Shown one piece after another: positions 1 through 9,283 of a stretch of 64,000 nt of DNA. A program made the translations under genes and the position numbers. The notes beneath the pieces were generated by a model. The model saw only the letters and a list, made by a program, of their open reading frames with translations, was not told where the DNA came from and searched no databases. Position 1 is the first letter of the stretch. The number at the start of each line of letters is the position of its first letter. The stretch is from Alteromonas sp. M12 (GTDB taxonomy: Bacteria > Pseudomonadota > Gammaproteobacteria > Enterobacterales > Alteromonadaceae), in assembly GCF_037478005.1 (NCBI RefSeq), contig NZ_CP144164.1, positions 4,712,001 through 4,776,000 of the forward strand, given 5' to 3'.

Positions 1-126
1 CGATTTACCATTAGCATAGCGATTCTTAAGGTAAGCGAGTATTAACCATATCCAAATCTGATTTGGTTGGGTAAAATGTTTATCAAATAACATTTTTCAA
101 TAAAAAAAGATGGCAAGAAGAACGAT

Positions 127-1632
127 ATGAAAAAAATAATACTGATCCTCACCACAACGTTGTTTTTAACCTTGAATGCGGATGCGAAAGAAGAATCCGA
201 CAAAGAAATCAAGCAAATTCCTGAAGCACAGATGAGCGTAACCGAGCATAAAGGTAAATTTAATGGCACCAGCATTAAATATAAGGTTAGCGCTGGTGAT
301 AGTCATCTTTTAGATGCCAAGGGCAAACCTAAAGCCAGTATTTTTCATATCGCTTACACGCGCACAGACGTGAAAAATTCCGAATCTAGACCGCTATTAT
401 TTGTATTCAATGGTGGACCAGGCTCGTCATCTGTATGGATGCACATGGGCTTGTTTGGCCCAAAACGTGTGGTGTTACCTAGTGATGCAGAACAAGTAGG
501 CGCTGCACCATTTAATCTCAAAGACAATCCTCTAAGTCTGTTAGATATTGCAGACATGGTATTTATCGATCCCGTCGGCACTGGATTCTCAACGCCTCTT
601 GGTGAGTATGAAGGTAAAGCGTTTTGGGGCGTTAAACAAGATGCTGAAATACTCGCTGAGTTTGTGCGCGTGTACATTACTGAAAACAATCGATGGAATT
701 CACCTAAATATTTGGCCGGGGAAAGTTACGGTACCACTCGTGCTGGGGCTATGGTTAAGGAACTCCAAGAAGGTTGGGGGTCGATTGATTTAAACGGAAT
801 CTTACTGATATCTTCGATAATCGATTTTCAAACTGGTGACTTCACCGAAGGCAACGATCTACCTTACGTCACGTTTTTACCAACCTACGCTGCCACGGCT
901 TGGTATCACAATAAAGTCCCGAATAAATCTAACTGGAATAGTTTGCAGGAATTCGTTGCTGAGACACGAGATTTTGCGCTAAATGAATACGCAACAGTGT
1001 TACTCAAAGGTGCTCTGGCTAAACCCGCAGAAATTGATAATGTTGTAAATAAACTGCATGCCTATACGGGGCTCAAAAAGCAGTACATTACACAATCTAA
1101 ACTGCGCATTAATGAATTTTTGTTTATGAAAGAATTGATGCGAGATGAAGGTAAGGTTGTAGGTCGATTGGACAGCCGTTATCTAGGCGAAGACGCGAAC
1201 ATTGTCGTCGACCAGTTTGAGGCTGACCCAGCATCTTATGCCATTGATGGAGCCTACACAGCGGCGATACAACATTATTTTGCCAACGATATTAACGTTA
1301 AGCGTTCTGAGCCTTATCACGTATTGAGCGGCGAAGTATTTGTTAATTGGAATTGGCTATATGGTAATTCAGCGCGCAGTCAGGGATTTATTAACGTCAC
1401 GCCGTTTATATCCAAAGGCATGCGTCAGAATAAGGACTTTAGAGTATTCGTTGCCAATGGCTATTATGATTTGGCTACACCATTTTTTGCCACTGAACAC
1501 TCGATGAACCATCACGGAATAGATCTTAACCGTGTCACTATGAAATATTATGAGGCTGGTCACATGATGTATATACATGAACCATCGCTGAAAACCTTAG
1601 TGAATGATATTCGAGCTTTTATTCTTCCTTAG
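127..1632 (+). CDS. Secreted serine carboxypeptidase, peptidase family S10
   Basis: Predicted exported serine carboxypeptidase that removes C-terminal residues from peptides. The 501-residue protein starts with a Sec signal peptide (about residues 1-20, cleavage after ADA). Family S10 marks are visible: the NGGPGSSS oxyanion-hole motif near residue 95, the nucleophile in GESYG (Ser200), Asp448 in GYYDLATP and His479 in AGHMMY, so the triad is complete. It is transcribed alone; its 3' end overlaps the convergent solute-binding protein gene by 14 bp. The exported location and the other peptidases in the window suggest extracellular peptide degradation, but the substrate cannot be read from the sequence. 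Confidence 0.92.
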   Translation: MKKIILILTTTLFLTLNADAKEESDKEIKQIPEAQMSVTEHKGKFNGTSIKYKVSAGDSHLLDAKGKPKASIFHIAYTRTDVKNSESRPLLFVFNGGPGSSSVWMHMGLFGPKRVVLPSDAEQVGAAPFNLKDNPLSLLDIADMVFIDPVGTGFSTPLGEYEGKAFWGVKQDAEILAEFVRVYITENNRWNSPKYLAGESYGTTRAGAMVKELQEGWGSIDLNGILLISSIIDFQTGDFTEGNDLPYVTFLPTYAATAWYHNKVPNKSNWNSLQEFVAETRDFALNEYATVLLKGALAKPAEIDNVVNKLHAYTGLKKQYITQSKLRINEFLFMKELMRDEGKVVGRLDSRYLGEDANIVVDQFEADPASYAIDGAYTAAIQHYFANDINVKRSEPYHVLSGEVFVNWNWLYGNSARSQGFINVTPFISKGMRQNKDFRVFVANGYYDLATPFFATEHSMNHHGIDLNRVTMKYYEAGHMMYIHEPSLKTLVNDIRAFILP

Positions 1633-2422
1633 AAGAACCAATCGACGGATACCCAGTTGAAACCGTGGCGTTGTAGAATTGATATTTTTGAATTAGATGC
1701 GCATATCTCTCAGAAGAAAAATACACTACCAACGCTTTATCGAATTGTTCTTGAATTTTTGGCTCGATAAAACCAACACGATAGAGACTAGGTGAAAAAA
1801 GCTGATGAATGACCACAGGTTGTTCATCAACTTTACCTAATAATGTCCTATTTAAATGATTGAAGATATTTACATCCAGTACAATCGCTTGGGCTTTTTT
1901 GCTAAATAATAATTTCAGTTGGCGCGCCTGATCCGGTACTTCTCTGTAGTTAGGATTAGCCGAGGCCATTTTCAAAAAGCCATTACCTAAAAGCCTAAAT
2001 GCCGACTGAAATCCAACGATTGATAAATTAGACATGTCTTGCACATCAGTTAATTCGATTTGGGAAGCGGCCAATGTAACAACGACGTTCTGATATTGAA
2101 TATAGGCTTTGGAAAGTGTCATTTGCTTGGCTTGACGTTTACTACTCAAAGTTGCTACGGCATCAATATTGGGCATATTAAGGGTGTCGTATGAACGACC
2201 GTAAGGAATTTGAATAAATTGAGCGTCATAGCCTATGCTTTTAATAACATCTCGTATCAACTCTATTTCAAACCCAGTTCTGGCATTATTCATCACATAA
2301 GGAGGCTTATCCCACCCTACTGCTACGAATAAGTTTTGCTGGGCTGCTACAAAGTTCGACACTATTAAATTCGTCAGACAAAACAGCGCTATAAAAATTC
2401 TATGGTTAACCATTAAAAGCAT
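1619..2422 (-). CDS. Periplasmic substrate-binding protein, family 3 (SBP_bac_3) like
   Basis: A 267-residue exported protein with a hydrophobic signal peptide (about residues 8-28, ending FVAAQQ), followed by a domain resembling family-3 solute-binding proteins: an early WDKPPYVM segment and TGFEIELIRDVIKSIGYDAQ, the usual opening of the amino-acid-binding fold. No ABC permease or ATPase genes are adjacent, so it may be an orphan binding protein of the type common in Alteromonadales rather than part of a transporter. Met4 is an alternative start. Family assignment is fairly safe; the ligand is unknown. Confidence 0.75.
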   Translation of the reverse strand: MLLMVNHRIFIALFCLTNLIVSNFVAAQQNLFVAVGWDKPPYVMNNARTGFEIELIRDVIKSIGYDAQFIQIPYGRSYDTLNMPNIDAVATLSSKRQAKQMTLSKAYIQYQNVVVTLAASQIELTDVQDMSNLSIVGFQSAFRLLGNGFLKMASANPNYREVPDQARQLKLLFSKKAQAIVLDVNIFNHLNRTLLGKVDEQPVVIHQLFSPSLYRVGFIEPKIQEQFDKALVVYFSSERYAHLIQKYQFYNATVSTGYPSIGSSKEE

Positions 2423-2505
2423 TAGATTCCGATTTAGTTGAAAATTAACAAGCCGATCTTTGTCTACCTTGATACTATTGTAAAATGACTTTATAGGAAA
2501 CCCCG

Positions 2506-3384
2506 ATGCCTTGGATTCAACTAATAATAGACACCCACGCTGAAAATGCGGAACAGATTGGCGACATGTTATCGGCCAATGGTGCGCAAGCTGTAACCTT
2601 TACTGACGCCAAAGATACACCAATGTACGAACCTAAACCTGGAGAGGTCATGTTATGGCCAGACACTCAAGTGATAGGCTTATATGACGCAGAGTTCGAT
2701 ATGCAGCGTGTTGTATCGCAACTTGAGAAGTCTAAGATTTTAGGAAAAGGATTTTCCCACAAATTAGATCAACTTGAAGACAAAGACTGGGAGCGGGAAT
2801 GGATGGATAATTTCCACCCAATCCAGTTTGGCAAGCGGCTTTGGATATGCCCAAGTTGGCGAGACATCCCCGACCCAACAGCCGTAAACGTGATGCTTGA
2901 CCCTGGACTTGCGTTTGGAACCGGTACTCACCCTACTACCTCTTTGTGTCTACAATGGTTAGACGCCCTCAGTTTGGAAGGTAAAACCGTGGTCGATTTT
3001 GGCTGCGGTTCGGGCATTCTGGGTATTGCCGCATTGAAATTAGGTGCAGAATCTGTAGTTGGTATAGATATCGACCCTCAAGCTCTTTTAGCCAGCAAAG
3101 ATAACGCTGGGCGCAATGATGTGGCAGATAAAATAAGCGTATTCTTACCTAAGGATCAACCAGATTTGCAGGCAGATATCGTACTTGCCAATATCTTAGC
3201 GGGTCCGTTGAGAGAATTGCGCGAAGTGATTACTAACTATTGCAAATCAGGTGGCCTGTTAGTTTTATCCGGTATATTGGCCAACCAAGCTGAAGAAATA
3301 GACCAACTTTATTCGGCAGACTTTGATATGGAACCTATCGCCATCGAAGGTGACTGGGCCAGAGTATCAGGTAAGAAAAAATAA
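2506..3384 (+). CDS. prmA: Ribosomal protein L11 methyltransferase
   Basis: PrmA trimethylates ribosomal protein L11 using S-adenosylmethionine. The 292-residue length is that of the family. The N-terminal L11-recognition domain ([16 protein letters not shown]) is followed by the linker with the family segment [14 protein letters not shown], the loop [14 protein letters not shown] near residue 135, and the SAM-binding motif [12 protein letters not shown] near residue 165; NILAGPL near residue 235 corresponds to the catalytic NPxY-like motif. It lies about 400 bp upstream of dusB-fis on the same strand, the same order as in E. coli. Confidence 0.97.
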   Translation: MPWIQLIIDTHAENAEQIGDMLSANGAQAVTFTDAKDTPMYEPKPGEVMLWPDTQVIGLYDAEFDMQRVVSQLEKSKILGKGFSHKLDQLEDKDWEREWMDNFHPIQFGKRLWICPSWRDIPDPTAVNVMLDPGLAFGTGTHPTTSLCLQWLDALSLEGKTVVDFGCGSGILGIAALKLGAESVVGIDIDPQALLASKDNAGRNDVADKISVFLPKDQPDLQADIVLANILAGPLRELREVITNYCKSGGLLVLSGILANQAEEIDQLYSADFDMEPIAIEGDWARVSGKKK

Positions 3385-3788
3385 TTTATTTAGATCAATT
3401 GAGGTTCAAGTTGGTTTTTAGCTAAATTTGAGCCTCAGCAATCCCTTTTAATCCCCCCTCGGGTTTCAAAAACGACTTTTTCAAAAATTTTTTAAAAATA
3501 AAATCAGACCGATTAGTCCATCCGAAGGATTTGTAACAAAACTTCACAAATTGATATGAAATAACATAAGGTTTTGTTTAACAAATAATATTTCTCCAAA
3601 TCAATAGTTTAAAAAATAACTCAAAGACTGGTCAGGCCATGGAAAGCTATGTCTGTCAAGGCCTTGAACGCAAATAAATTATACTTTTGTTTAAAATTTA
3701 GCCTTTTCAAAACGTTCAAAAAACCGTAACATAGCGCCCGTTTTGACTAGCCGAACATTTATTGTTCAACAAAAGGGCCTATTAACTC
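3385..3788. other. prmA-dusB intergenic region, 404 bp, AT-rich
   Basis: No open reading frame of note. Apart from the hairpin after prmA the stretch is very AT-rich with several A- and T-tracts (for example around 3480-3500 and 3600-3615), and has a GCGCCC segment at about 3735 close to dusB. In enteric bacteria the dusB-fis promoter is growth-phase and stringently controlled and carries Fis sites in this place. A similar role is inferred here; no single promoter could be assigned with confidence. Confidence 0.4.
3400..3437 (+). terminator. Inverted repeat after prmA, possible terminator
   Basis: An 11-bp stem (TGAGGTTCAAG pairing with TTTGAGCCTCA, two G-U pairs) begins 15 bp after the prmA stop codon. 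There is no clean T-run directly after it, so termination may be weak or factor-assisted. Confidence 0.4.
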
Positions 3789-4781
3789 ATGCAGATTGGT
3801 CAATATGTATTAGACAATAATCTCATGTTAGCACCTATGGCAGGTGTTACTGATAGACCCTTCAGACAAATGTGTAAACATTTGGGTGCTGGGCTTGTGG
3901 TGTCAGAAATGCTGTCATCCAATCCTAAGGTTTGGAATACAGACAAATCAAAGCAACGGATGGATCATACGGGTGAATCAGGCATTCGCTCTGTACAGAT
4001 CGCCGGCGCAGATCCACAGCTTATGGCTCAAGCGGCACAACTAAATGTTAGTAATGGCGCTCAGATTATTGATATCAATATGGGGTGCCCTGCTAAAAAA
4101 GTGAATAAAAAGATGGCTGGGTCTGCTTTATTGCAATACCCCAAATTGGTTGAAGAAATTATTCAATCAGTGGTTAATGCTGTCGATGTGCCTGTTACGC
4201 TGAAAATTAGAACGGGTTGGAACCAAGATAATCGGAACGGTGTAGAAATCGCGAAGATTGCCGAAAACAATGGTATCCAATCTTTGGCAGTGCATGGACG
4301 TACTAAAGCCTGCATGTACAAAGGCAATGCGGAATTCGAAACGATTGCTAAAATAAAACAATCAGTTTCAATACCTGTTGTTGCAAACGGTGATATCACC
4401 AGTGCTTTGAAAGCAAAAGAAGTACTGGATATGACCAATGCGGATGCATTGATGATAGGTCGTGGAGCCCAAGGTAACCCTTGGATATTTCGCGAAATAT
4501 TACATTATCTGAACACCGGCGCAGAGCTTCCCGCGCCAACTATTGATGAGGTTCGTAGCGTCATGCTTGAACACGTCAGTAATGTTCACCAGTTTTATGG
4601 TGATTTTATGGGAGCCAGAATAGCCCGCAAGCATGTGGGGTGGTATTTAGCAGATCACGACAAGGAACGCGTATTTCGAGCTAAATTCAATGTAATCGAA
4701 GATGCTCAAGAGCAACTCGACCAATTGAATACGTATTTTGAAAAACTGGCAGAGTGTCATTCAATGTCACCTGCTGCTTAA
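3789..4781 (+). CDS. dusB: tRNA-dihydrouridine synthase B
   Basis: DusB is the FMN-dependent enzyme that reduces a uridine of tRNA to dihydrouridine (U17 in E. coli). The 330-residue protein opens the TIM barrel with [13 protein letters not shown] and carries the catalytic-cysteine motif [18 protein letters not shown] near residue 105, the KIRTGW strand, the AVHGRT segment and the FMN phosphate-binding loop [18 protein letters not shown]. It is directly followed by fis, 29 bp after the stop codon, as in other gammaproteobacteria. The two are very probably one transcript, with fis translation following dusB. Confidence 0.97.
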   Translation: MQIGQYVLDNNLMLAPMAGVTDRPFRQMCKHLGAGLVVSEMLSSNPKVWNTDKSKQRMDHTGESGIRSVQIAGADPQLMAQAAQLNVSNGAQIIDINMGCPAKKVNKKMAGSALLQYPKLVEEIIQSVVNAVDVPVTLKIRTGWNQDNRNGVEIAKIAENNGIQSLAVHGRTKACMYKGNAEFETIAKIKQSVSIPVVANGDITSALKAKEVLDMTNADALMIGRGAQGNPWIFREILHYLNTGAELPAPTIDEVRSVMLEHVSNVHQFYGDFMGARIARKHVGWYLADHDKERVFRAKFNVIEDAQEQLDQLNTYFEKLAECHSMSPAA

Positions 4782-4810
4782 TTTTTTATCAACTAAAGAG
4801 CACGATGTTT

Positions 4811-5104
4811 ATGTTCGATCAAAATGTGACTTCACCTTTCACTACTACAGTGACAACTCCATCTCAAACTCAAGCTCAAAAGCCTTTGAGAGATTCTGTT
4901 AAACAAGCTGTTAATAAGTATTTAAGACAGTTAGATAACACTGACGTCGAAAATGTTTATGAATTAGTTTTAGCTGAGGTGGAAGCGCCTTTATTGGAAG
5001 AAATAATGACTTTCACTCGCGGTAACCAAACTCGCGCAGCTATCATGATGGGTATCAACCGTGGTACGCTTCGTAAAAAGTTAAAGCAATACGGAATGAA
5101 CTAA
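4811..5104 (+). CDS. fis: Nucleoid-associated DNA-binding protein Fis
   Basis: Small nucleoid protein that bends DNA and activates rRNA and tRNA promoters in fast growth. The C-terminal half is nearly invariant: [24 protein letters not shown] and the helix-turn-helix [20 protein letters not shown], ending KQYGMN. The chosen start gives 97 residues beginning MFDQ, matching the 98-residue E. coli MFEQ start. An ATG two codons upstream (4805, MFMFDQ) lies 4 bp behind AAAGAG and is an equally possible start; the still longer frame from 4754 overlaps dusB and adds residues foreign to Fis. A strong terminator follows. Confidence 0.96.
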   Translation: MFDQNVTSPFTTTVTTPSQTQAQKPLRDSVKQAVNKYLRQLDNTDVENVYELVLAEVEAPLLEEIMTFTRGNQTRAAIMMGINRGTLRKKLKQYGMN

Positions 5105-5150
5105 TGATTGGGTTTACCCACATCATGTTTCAAGTAACAATTTAATGTAA

Positions 5151-5179
5151 AGAGCACCTCAGGGTGCTCTTTTTGTTTT
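5151..5179 (+). terminator. Rho-independent terminator of dusB-fis
   Basis: Perfect 8-bp stem AGAGCACC/GGTGCTCT with a TCAG loop, followed by TTTTGTTTT, starting 46 bp after the fis stop codon. Confidence 0.92.
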
Positions 5180-5233
5180 CGCTATACCTGACTATTTGGT
5201 CAATTTAATCTTCACACAATCAAGAGTAAAAGA

Positions 5234-6832
5234 ATGACATCTGCTAAACCCATCCGCCGCGCACTATTAAGTGTTTCAGATAAAACCGGCATAGTTGAAT
5301 TTGCCACCTCTCTAGTTGAACAAGGAGTTGAACTACTATCCACTGGTGGTACAGCCAAATTACTTGCTGATGCAGGTTTAAACGTAACAGAAGTATCTGA
5401 TTACACAGGTCATCCAGAAATTATGGCCGGCAGGGTTAAAACACTACATCCAAAAGTACATGGCGGCATTTTAGCCCGTCGTGGTATTGATGAAGCGGTT
5501 ATGCAAGAAAATGACATTCAAGCGATTGATTTAGTTGTCGTCAATTTATATCCCTTTGCAGCAACTGTAGCCAATGAAGGATGCTCTTTAGAAGATGCCA
5601 TCGAAAACATCGATATCGGCGGCCCTACAATGGTTCGCGCAGCGGCAAAAAATCACAAAGACGTTACTATAGTGGTAAATGCTAAAGATTATCAGCGTGT
5701 GTTATCTGAAATGGCTGAAAATGAAGGTTCACTGACCTACAAAACACGTTTTGATTTAGCCATTGCAGCATTCGAGCACACTGCAGAATACGACGGCATG
5801 ATTGCTAACTATTTTGGTGCGCGTATCGATTCCAATGAATGTGGTGATGATTGTGAACATCAACACAGTGAATTTCCTCGTACGTTCAATATGCAACTAA
5901 GCAAAAAACAAGATCTTCGTTATGGCGAGAACAGCCATCAATCGGCGGCGTTTTATGTAGAAAATCAGATTCAAGAAGCATCCGTTGCCACAGCAAAACA
6001 ACTTCAAGGTAAAGAATTGTCGTTTAATAACATTGCCGATACTGATTCTGCCCTTGAATGTGTCAAAGAATTTTCAGAACCCGCGTGTGTCATTGTCAAA
6101 CATGCGAATCCTTGTGGCGTTGCACTAGGTGATGATTTGTACACGGCTTATGATAGAGCATACAAAACCGACCCTACTTCAGCCTTCGGCGGTATTATTG
6201 CATTTAACCGTGAGTTGGATGCTAAAACCGCGCAAGCTATCGTTGATCGCCAGTTCGTTGAGGTGATTATAGCTCCAGTGGTGAGTAAAGAAGCTATCGA
6301 GATTGTCGCAACGAAGAAAAACGTACGTTTATTAGAGTGTGGTGATTGGTTAGGTCAGTTAACCGATGGTTATGACTTTAAACGTGTAAACGGTGGTTTG
6401 CTAGTACAAGAGCGCGACTTTGGAATGGTTGAAGAGCAGGATTTGACCGTTGTAAGTAAACGCCAACCAACTGCACAACAGCTAAAAGATCTGATGTTCA
6501 CTTGGAAAGTGGCTAAGTATGTTAAATCAAATGCCATCGTTTATTGCAAAGATAGCATGACAATAGGCGTGGGCGCAGGACAGATGAGTCGTGTCTATTC
6601 AGCTAAGATTGCCGGCATTAAAGCTGCTGATGAGAACCTAGAAGTAAAAGGTTCAGTAATGGCATCAGATGCATTCTTCCCATTCAGAGACGGTATCGAT
6701 GCGGCTGCGGCAGCAGGTATTGTCGCTGTCATTCAGCCTGGCGGTTCTATGCGTGATAATGAAGTTATCGCTGCTGCAGATGAACACGATATTGCCATGG
6801 TATTTACCGGTATGCGTCACTTTAGACATTAA
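5234..6832 (+). CDS. purH: Bifunctional AICAR transformylase/IMP cyclohydrolase
   Basis: Catalyses the last two steps of IMP synthesis: formylation of AICAR and ring closure to IMP. The 532-residue length equals the family norm. The N-terminal IMP cyclohydrolase domain shows [13 protein letters not shown] and [11 protein letters not shown]; the transformylase domain has [14 protein letters not shown], the catalytic KHANPCG near residue 290 and [10 protein letters not shown], and it ends in [10 protein letters not shown] loop at residues 202-211 contains Cys203, Cys207, His209 and His211 in a short acidic segment, an unusual detail. A terminator follows. purD, for the earlier GAR synthesis step, lies 0.9 kb downstream, separated by a repeat array and a small gene. 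Confidence 0.98.
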   Translation: MTSAKPIRRALLSVSDKTGIVEFATSLVEQGVELLSTGGTAKLLADAGLNVTEVSDYTGHPEIMAGRVKTLHPKVHGGILARRGIDEAVMQENDIQAIDLVVVNLYPFAATVANEGCSLEDAIENIDIGGPTMVRAAAKNHKDVTIVVNAKDYQRVLSEMAENEGSLTYKTRFDLAIAAFEHTAEYDGMIANYFGARIDSNECGDDCEHQHSEFPRTFNMQLSKKQDLRYGENSHQSAAFYVENQIQEASVATAKQLQGKELSFNNIADTDSALECVKEFSEPACVIVKHANPCGVALGDDLYTAYDRAYKTDPTSAFGGIIAFNRELDAKTAQAIVDRQFVEVIIAPVVSKEAIEIVATKKNVRLLECGDWLGQLTDGYDFKRVNGGLLVQERDFGMVEEQDLTVVSKRQPTAQQLKDLMFTWKVAKYVKSNAIVYCKDSMTIGVGAGQMSRVYSAKIAGIKAADENLEVKGSVMASDAFFPFRDGIDAAAAAGIVAVIQPGGSMRDNEVIAAADEHDIAMVFTGMRHFRH

Positions 6833-6845
6833 GCGCTAATAATCG

Positions 6846-6874
6846 AAAAATCCGGCATTAGCCGGATTTTTTTT
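6846..6874 (+). terminator. Rho-independent terminator of purH
   Basis: Stem AAAAATCCGGC/GCCGGATTTTT with an ATTA loop and a run of eight or more T, starting 13 bp after the purH stop codon. A REP array begins immediately after. Confidence 0.93.
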
Positions 6875-6876
6875 GT

Positions 6877-7172
6877 CTGTAGGCGGGTGCTTTAGTCCCA
6901 TAGATTTACGCCGACATTCCGCTAACCTCTTCCATGGCCTGAAGGCCATGCTACAACCCCGCATTTTCGAATAATAATCCATGGCCTGTAGGCGGATGCT
7001 TTAGCGCCGCAGATTTACGCCGACATATCGTATTCCCTTCCATGGCCTGAAGGCTATGCTACAACCCCACATTTTCGAATAATAATCCATGGCCTGTAGG
7101 CGGATGCTTTAGCGCCGCAGATTTACGCCGACATATCGTATTCCCTTCCATGGCCTGAAGGCCATGCTACAA
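6877..7172. repeat. Tandem array of GTAG-headed REP palindromes (BIME-like), about 2.7 units
   Basis: Three near-identical units with spacing of 109 and 108 bp (GTAG heads at about 6879, 6988 and 7096). Each unit has a plus-strand module, GTAG followed by the imperfect palindrome GCGGATGCTTTAGCGCCGC, then a minus-strand module, GTAG followed by CATGGCCT-TC-AGGCCATG (8-bp stem). They are joined by an AT-rich linker (CATTTTCGAATAATAAT). The first unit is the most diverged; the second and third are almost identical, suggesting recent duplication. GTAG-headed palindromes are the signature of REP elements moved by RAYT (REP-associated tyrosine) transposases. No such transposase gene lies in this window, so mobilisation would be in trans. 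Confidence 0.85.
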
Positions 7173-7334
7173 GAATGAAATCTTCTGGTCCGTGGAACAT
7201 TGCTGTTGGCTAACAAAATGAAGAATTTTGCAAATTACACAGCTAAGTAGTATTTTTGACTAATAAATCGTACTAGAAACCAAGAAATTAACATCGGTAA
7301 TATTTAACTAACTGTTTTTATTATGAATTTTAAT

Positions 7335-7350
7335 TGGTATTCAATTTGCT
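7335..7350 (+). promoter_or_regulatory. Sigma-54-like -24/-12 promoter of the PspB-like gene
   Basis: TGGTAT-N5-TTGCT matches the sigma-54 consensus TGGCAC-N5-TTGCW at most positions, with the required GG-N10-GC spacing exact. It predicts a start site near 7361 and a leader of roughly 37 nt. psp genes of enterics are sigma-54/PspF dependent, so context supports the site; no PspF gene is present in the window. Confidence 0.5.
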
Positions 7351-7397
7351 TTTGTAGACATTAAAGCACACAACAACAGTTTTAAAGAGGAATATAT

Positions 7398-7631
7398 ATG
7401 GACATTTTACTAGTATTTGTTTTACCGATCGTCATTTTAGGAATGATATTTGGGCATAGACAAAAAATGATGGACGCTAAAGTGAAATTAGAGTCAGGCT
7501 CTGGCAACCTAGCCGCTTTAGAGGCTGAACTTAAATCAGTAAAAGAGCGCCTCAATACCCTTGAAGCAATAGTTACCGATGACAAATATCAACTCAATCA
7601 AGAATTTTCCAAATTAAAAAGTGCTAATTAG
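7398..7631 (+). CDS. PspB-like small membrane protein
   Basis: A 77-residue protein with one N-terminal membrane segment (about residues 3-19) followed by a charged coiled-coil helix (about 30-75) containing LKSVKERLNTLEAIVTDD. This topology and the RLNTLEAIVTDD stretch resemble phage-shock protein B (RIQALESIL in E. coli PspB, 74 residues), a sensor that relieves PspA repression under envelope stress. The start is supported by AAAGAGGA at 7383-7390, 7 bp upstream, and a sigma-54-like promoter sits in front. No pspA or pspC is adjacent, so it is a solitary PspB-like protein; homology rests on short similarity and is moderately sure. Confidence 0.6.
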   Translation: MDILLVFVLPIVILGMIFGHRQKMMDAKVKLESGSGNLAALEAELKSVKERLNTLEAIVTDDKYQLNQEFSKLKSAN

Positions 7632-7654
7632 TATCCTCGAAGCCAATTGAAGAT

Positions 7655-7682
7655 AAAAAGCGTGCAGTTAGACACGCTTTTT
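7655..7682 (+). terminator. Rho-independent terminator after the PspB-like gene
   Basis: Perfect 10-bp stem AAAAAGCGTG/CACGCTTTTT with an 8-nt loop, 23 bp after the stop codon. It isolates the small gene from purD. Confidence 0.88.
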
Positions 7683-7758
7683 ACGCTTTTATTCTGTACA
7701 ATTCATCGCAATATTAAGCTCTACTCCTTACTCAATCAGTTAATAAGATAATCTATTC

Positions 7759-9045
7759 ATGAAAATACTTATCATCGGCGGCGGCGGTCGCGAACACGCT
7801 TTAGCATTCAAATCAGCTCAAAATGACTATGTAGATACTGTTTATGTGGCACCAGGTAACGCTGGTACTGCTATAGAAGACAAATTGGTCAATATCGATA
7901 TCCAAGCAGATGATGTGAACGGTTTACTCGAATTCGCCGTGCAAAATGCCATCGATTTAACCATAGTAGGACCTGAAGCACCTCTAGTTCTTGGCGTAGT
8001 GGATGCATTTCAAGCTAAAGGGTTAACCATATTTGGACCATCGAAGGCTGCGGCACAATTGGAAGGCTCTAAAGCCTTTACGAAAGATTTTTTAGCACGC
8101 CACAAGATCCCTACTGGTGATTATCAAAATTTTACTGAAATTGAACCTGCACTGGCATATTTGAAACAAAAAGGTGCACCTATTGTCATCAAAGCCGACG
8201 GCTTGGCTGCTGGTAAAGGCGTTATCGTTGCTATGACCGAGCAAGAAGCTGAAGATGCGATTCGCGACATGTTAGCTGGAAATGCCTTTGGAGATGCCGG
8301 TAGCCGTGTGGTCATAGAAGAATTTCTAGACGGAGAAGAAGCCAGCTTTATTGTTATGGTAGATGGTAAAAACGTCCTATCATTCGCCACCAGCCAAGAC
8401 CATAAGCGAGTTGGCAACGGCGATACAGGACCTAACACTGGTGGCATGGGTGCTTACTCACCAGCCCCAGTAGTCACGCCTGAAATTCACCAAAGAATTA
8501 TGCAAGAAGTTATCTATCCAACGGTCAATGGAATGGCAAGTGAAGGAAATCCTTATTCAGGTTTTTTATATGCCGGACTGATGATTATGGCTGACGGTAC
8601 GCCTAAGGTAATTGAATACAACTGCCGCTTTGGAGACCCAGAAACTCAGCCCATTATGTTACGTTTGCAATCAGACATAGTTGCACTTTGTTTGCAGGCT
8701 ACAGCTGGCAAACTTGATCAAGCAAGCATCGATTTTGATCCTAGAGCTGCAGTAGGCGTGGTACTCGCTGCAGGTGGGTATCCTGGAAGTTACGCAAAAG
8801 GTGATGAAATTCAGGGGTTGGATCTAGCGTCACAAACTGAAGGCAAAGTGTTTCATGCCGGTACTCAGCTAGTAGATGGTAAAGTTACCACTAATGGTGG
8901 ACGAGTATTGTGCGCCACCGCCTTAGGAAATTCAGTGACGGAAGCGCAAAAGAATGCCTATAATTTAGTCCATAAAATAAACTGGGACGGTATGTTTTAT
9001 CGTGATGATATTGCCTACCGAGCCATTGCCAGAGAACAAAGTTAA
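7759..9045 (+). CDS. purD: Phosphoribosylamine-glycine ligase (GAR synthetase)
   Basis: ATP-grasp enzyme that joins glycine to phosphoribosylamine in purine synthesis. The 428-residue protein shows the N-terminal ILIIGGGGREHAL, the VGPEAPLVLGVVD segment, the ATP-grasp strands APIVIKADGLAAGKGVIVA near residue 140, the PurD signature NTGGMGAYSPAP near residue 225 and the metal-binding EYNCRFGDPETQP near residue 290. Its 3' end overlaps the start of the following VF530-like gene by 44 bp, implying translational coupling. In E. coli purD directly follows purH; here about 0.9 kb with a repeat array and a small gene separates them. Confidence 0.98.
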   Translation: MKILIIGGGGREHALAFKSAQNDYVDTVYVAPGNAGTAIEDKLVNIDIQADDVNGLLEFAVQNAIDLTIVGPEAPLVLGVVDAFQAKGLTIFGPSKAAAQLEGSKAFTKDFLARHKIPTGDYQNFTEIEPALAYLKQKGAPIVIKADGLAAGKGVIVAMTEQEAEDAIRDMLAGNAFGDAGSRVVIEEFLDGEEASFIVMVDGKNVLSFATSQDHKRVGNGDTGPNTGGMGAYSPAPVVTPEIHQRIMQEVIYPTVNGMASEGNPYSGFLYAGLMIMADGTPKVIEYNCRFGDPETQPIMLRLQSDIVALCLQATAGKLDQASIDFDPRAAVGVVLAAGGYPGSYAKGDEIQGLDLASQTEGKVFHAGTQLVDGKVTTNGGRVLCATALGNSVTEAQKNAYNLVHKINWDGMFYRDDIAYRAIAREQS

Positions 9046-9283
9046 ATTGGACACTAAAGATAACAAACCAGGCAAACAGGGTGATCCTCTCCATGGCATC
9101 ACCCTGAAAAAAATGCTTGAAGAACTGCAGAAAGAATATGGATTTGAAGGCTTAGGCTGGCGCATAAAAGTGAAATGCTTTATTGAAAATCCGAGCATGA
9201 GCTCAAGTTTGAAGTTTTTACGAAGAACGCCTTGGGCTCGTAAGAAAGTCGAAGAGCTATACTTATCGACCTTCTGCAAATAA
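9002..9283 (+). CDS. VF530 family DNA-binding-like protein (DUF2132)
   Basis: A 93-residue basic protein of the DUF2132/VF530 family, recognised from DPLHGITLKKMLEELQKEYGFEGLGWRI, SSLKFLRRTPWARKKVEELY and its short length. The Vibrio fischeri founding member has a solved helical structure and is thought to act on DNA; the role is not established. The only plausible ATG lies inside the end of purD, giving a 44-bp overlap. The first 20 residues before the family core are variable, so translation may begin lower. Its 3' end overlaps the convergent exonuclease gene by 21 bp. Confidence 0.85.
   Translation: MMILPTEPLPENKVKLDTKDNKPGKQGDPLHGITLKKMLEELQKEYGFEGLGWRIKVKCFIENPSMSSSLKFLRRTPWARKKVEELYLSTFCK

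Noticed and set aside
1..126. Possible partial gene at the left window edge
   Set aside because: Both strands lack a long open frame; only an antisense frame reaching into the peptidase gene is present.
4754..4810. Longer Fis starting inside dusB
   Set aside because: Residues before MFMFDQ do not resemble Fis and have no ribosome site.
6877..7172. Insertion sequence or MITE remnant
   Set aside because: No terminal inverted repeats with target duplication and no transposase; the GTAG heads and paired palindromes fit REP/BIME elements better.
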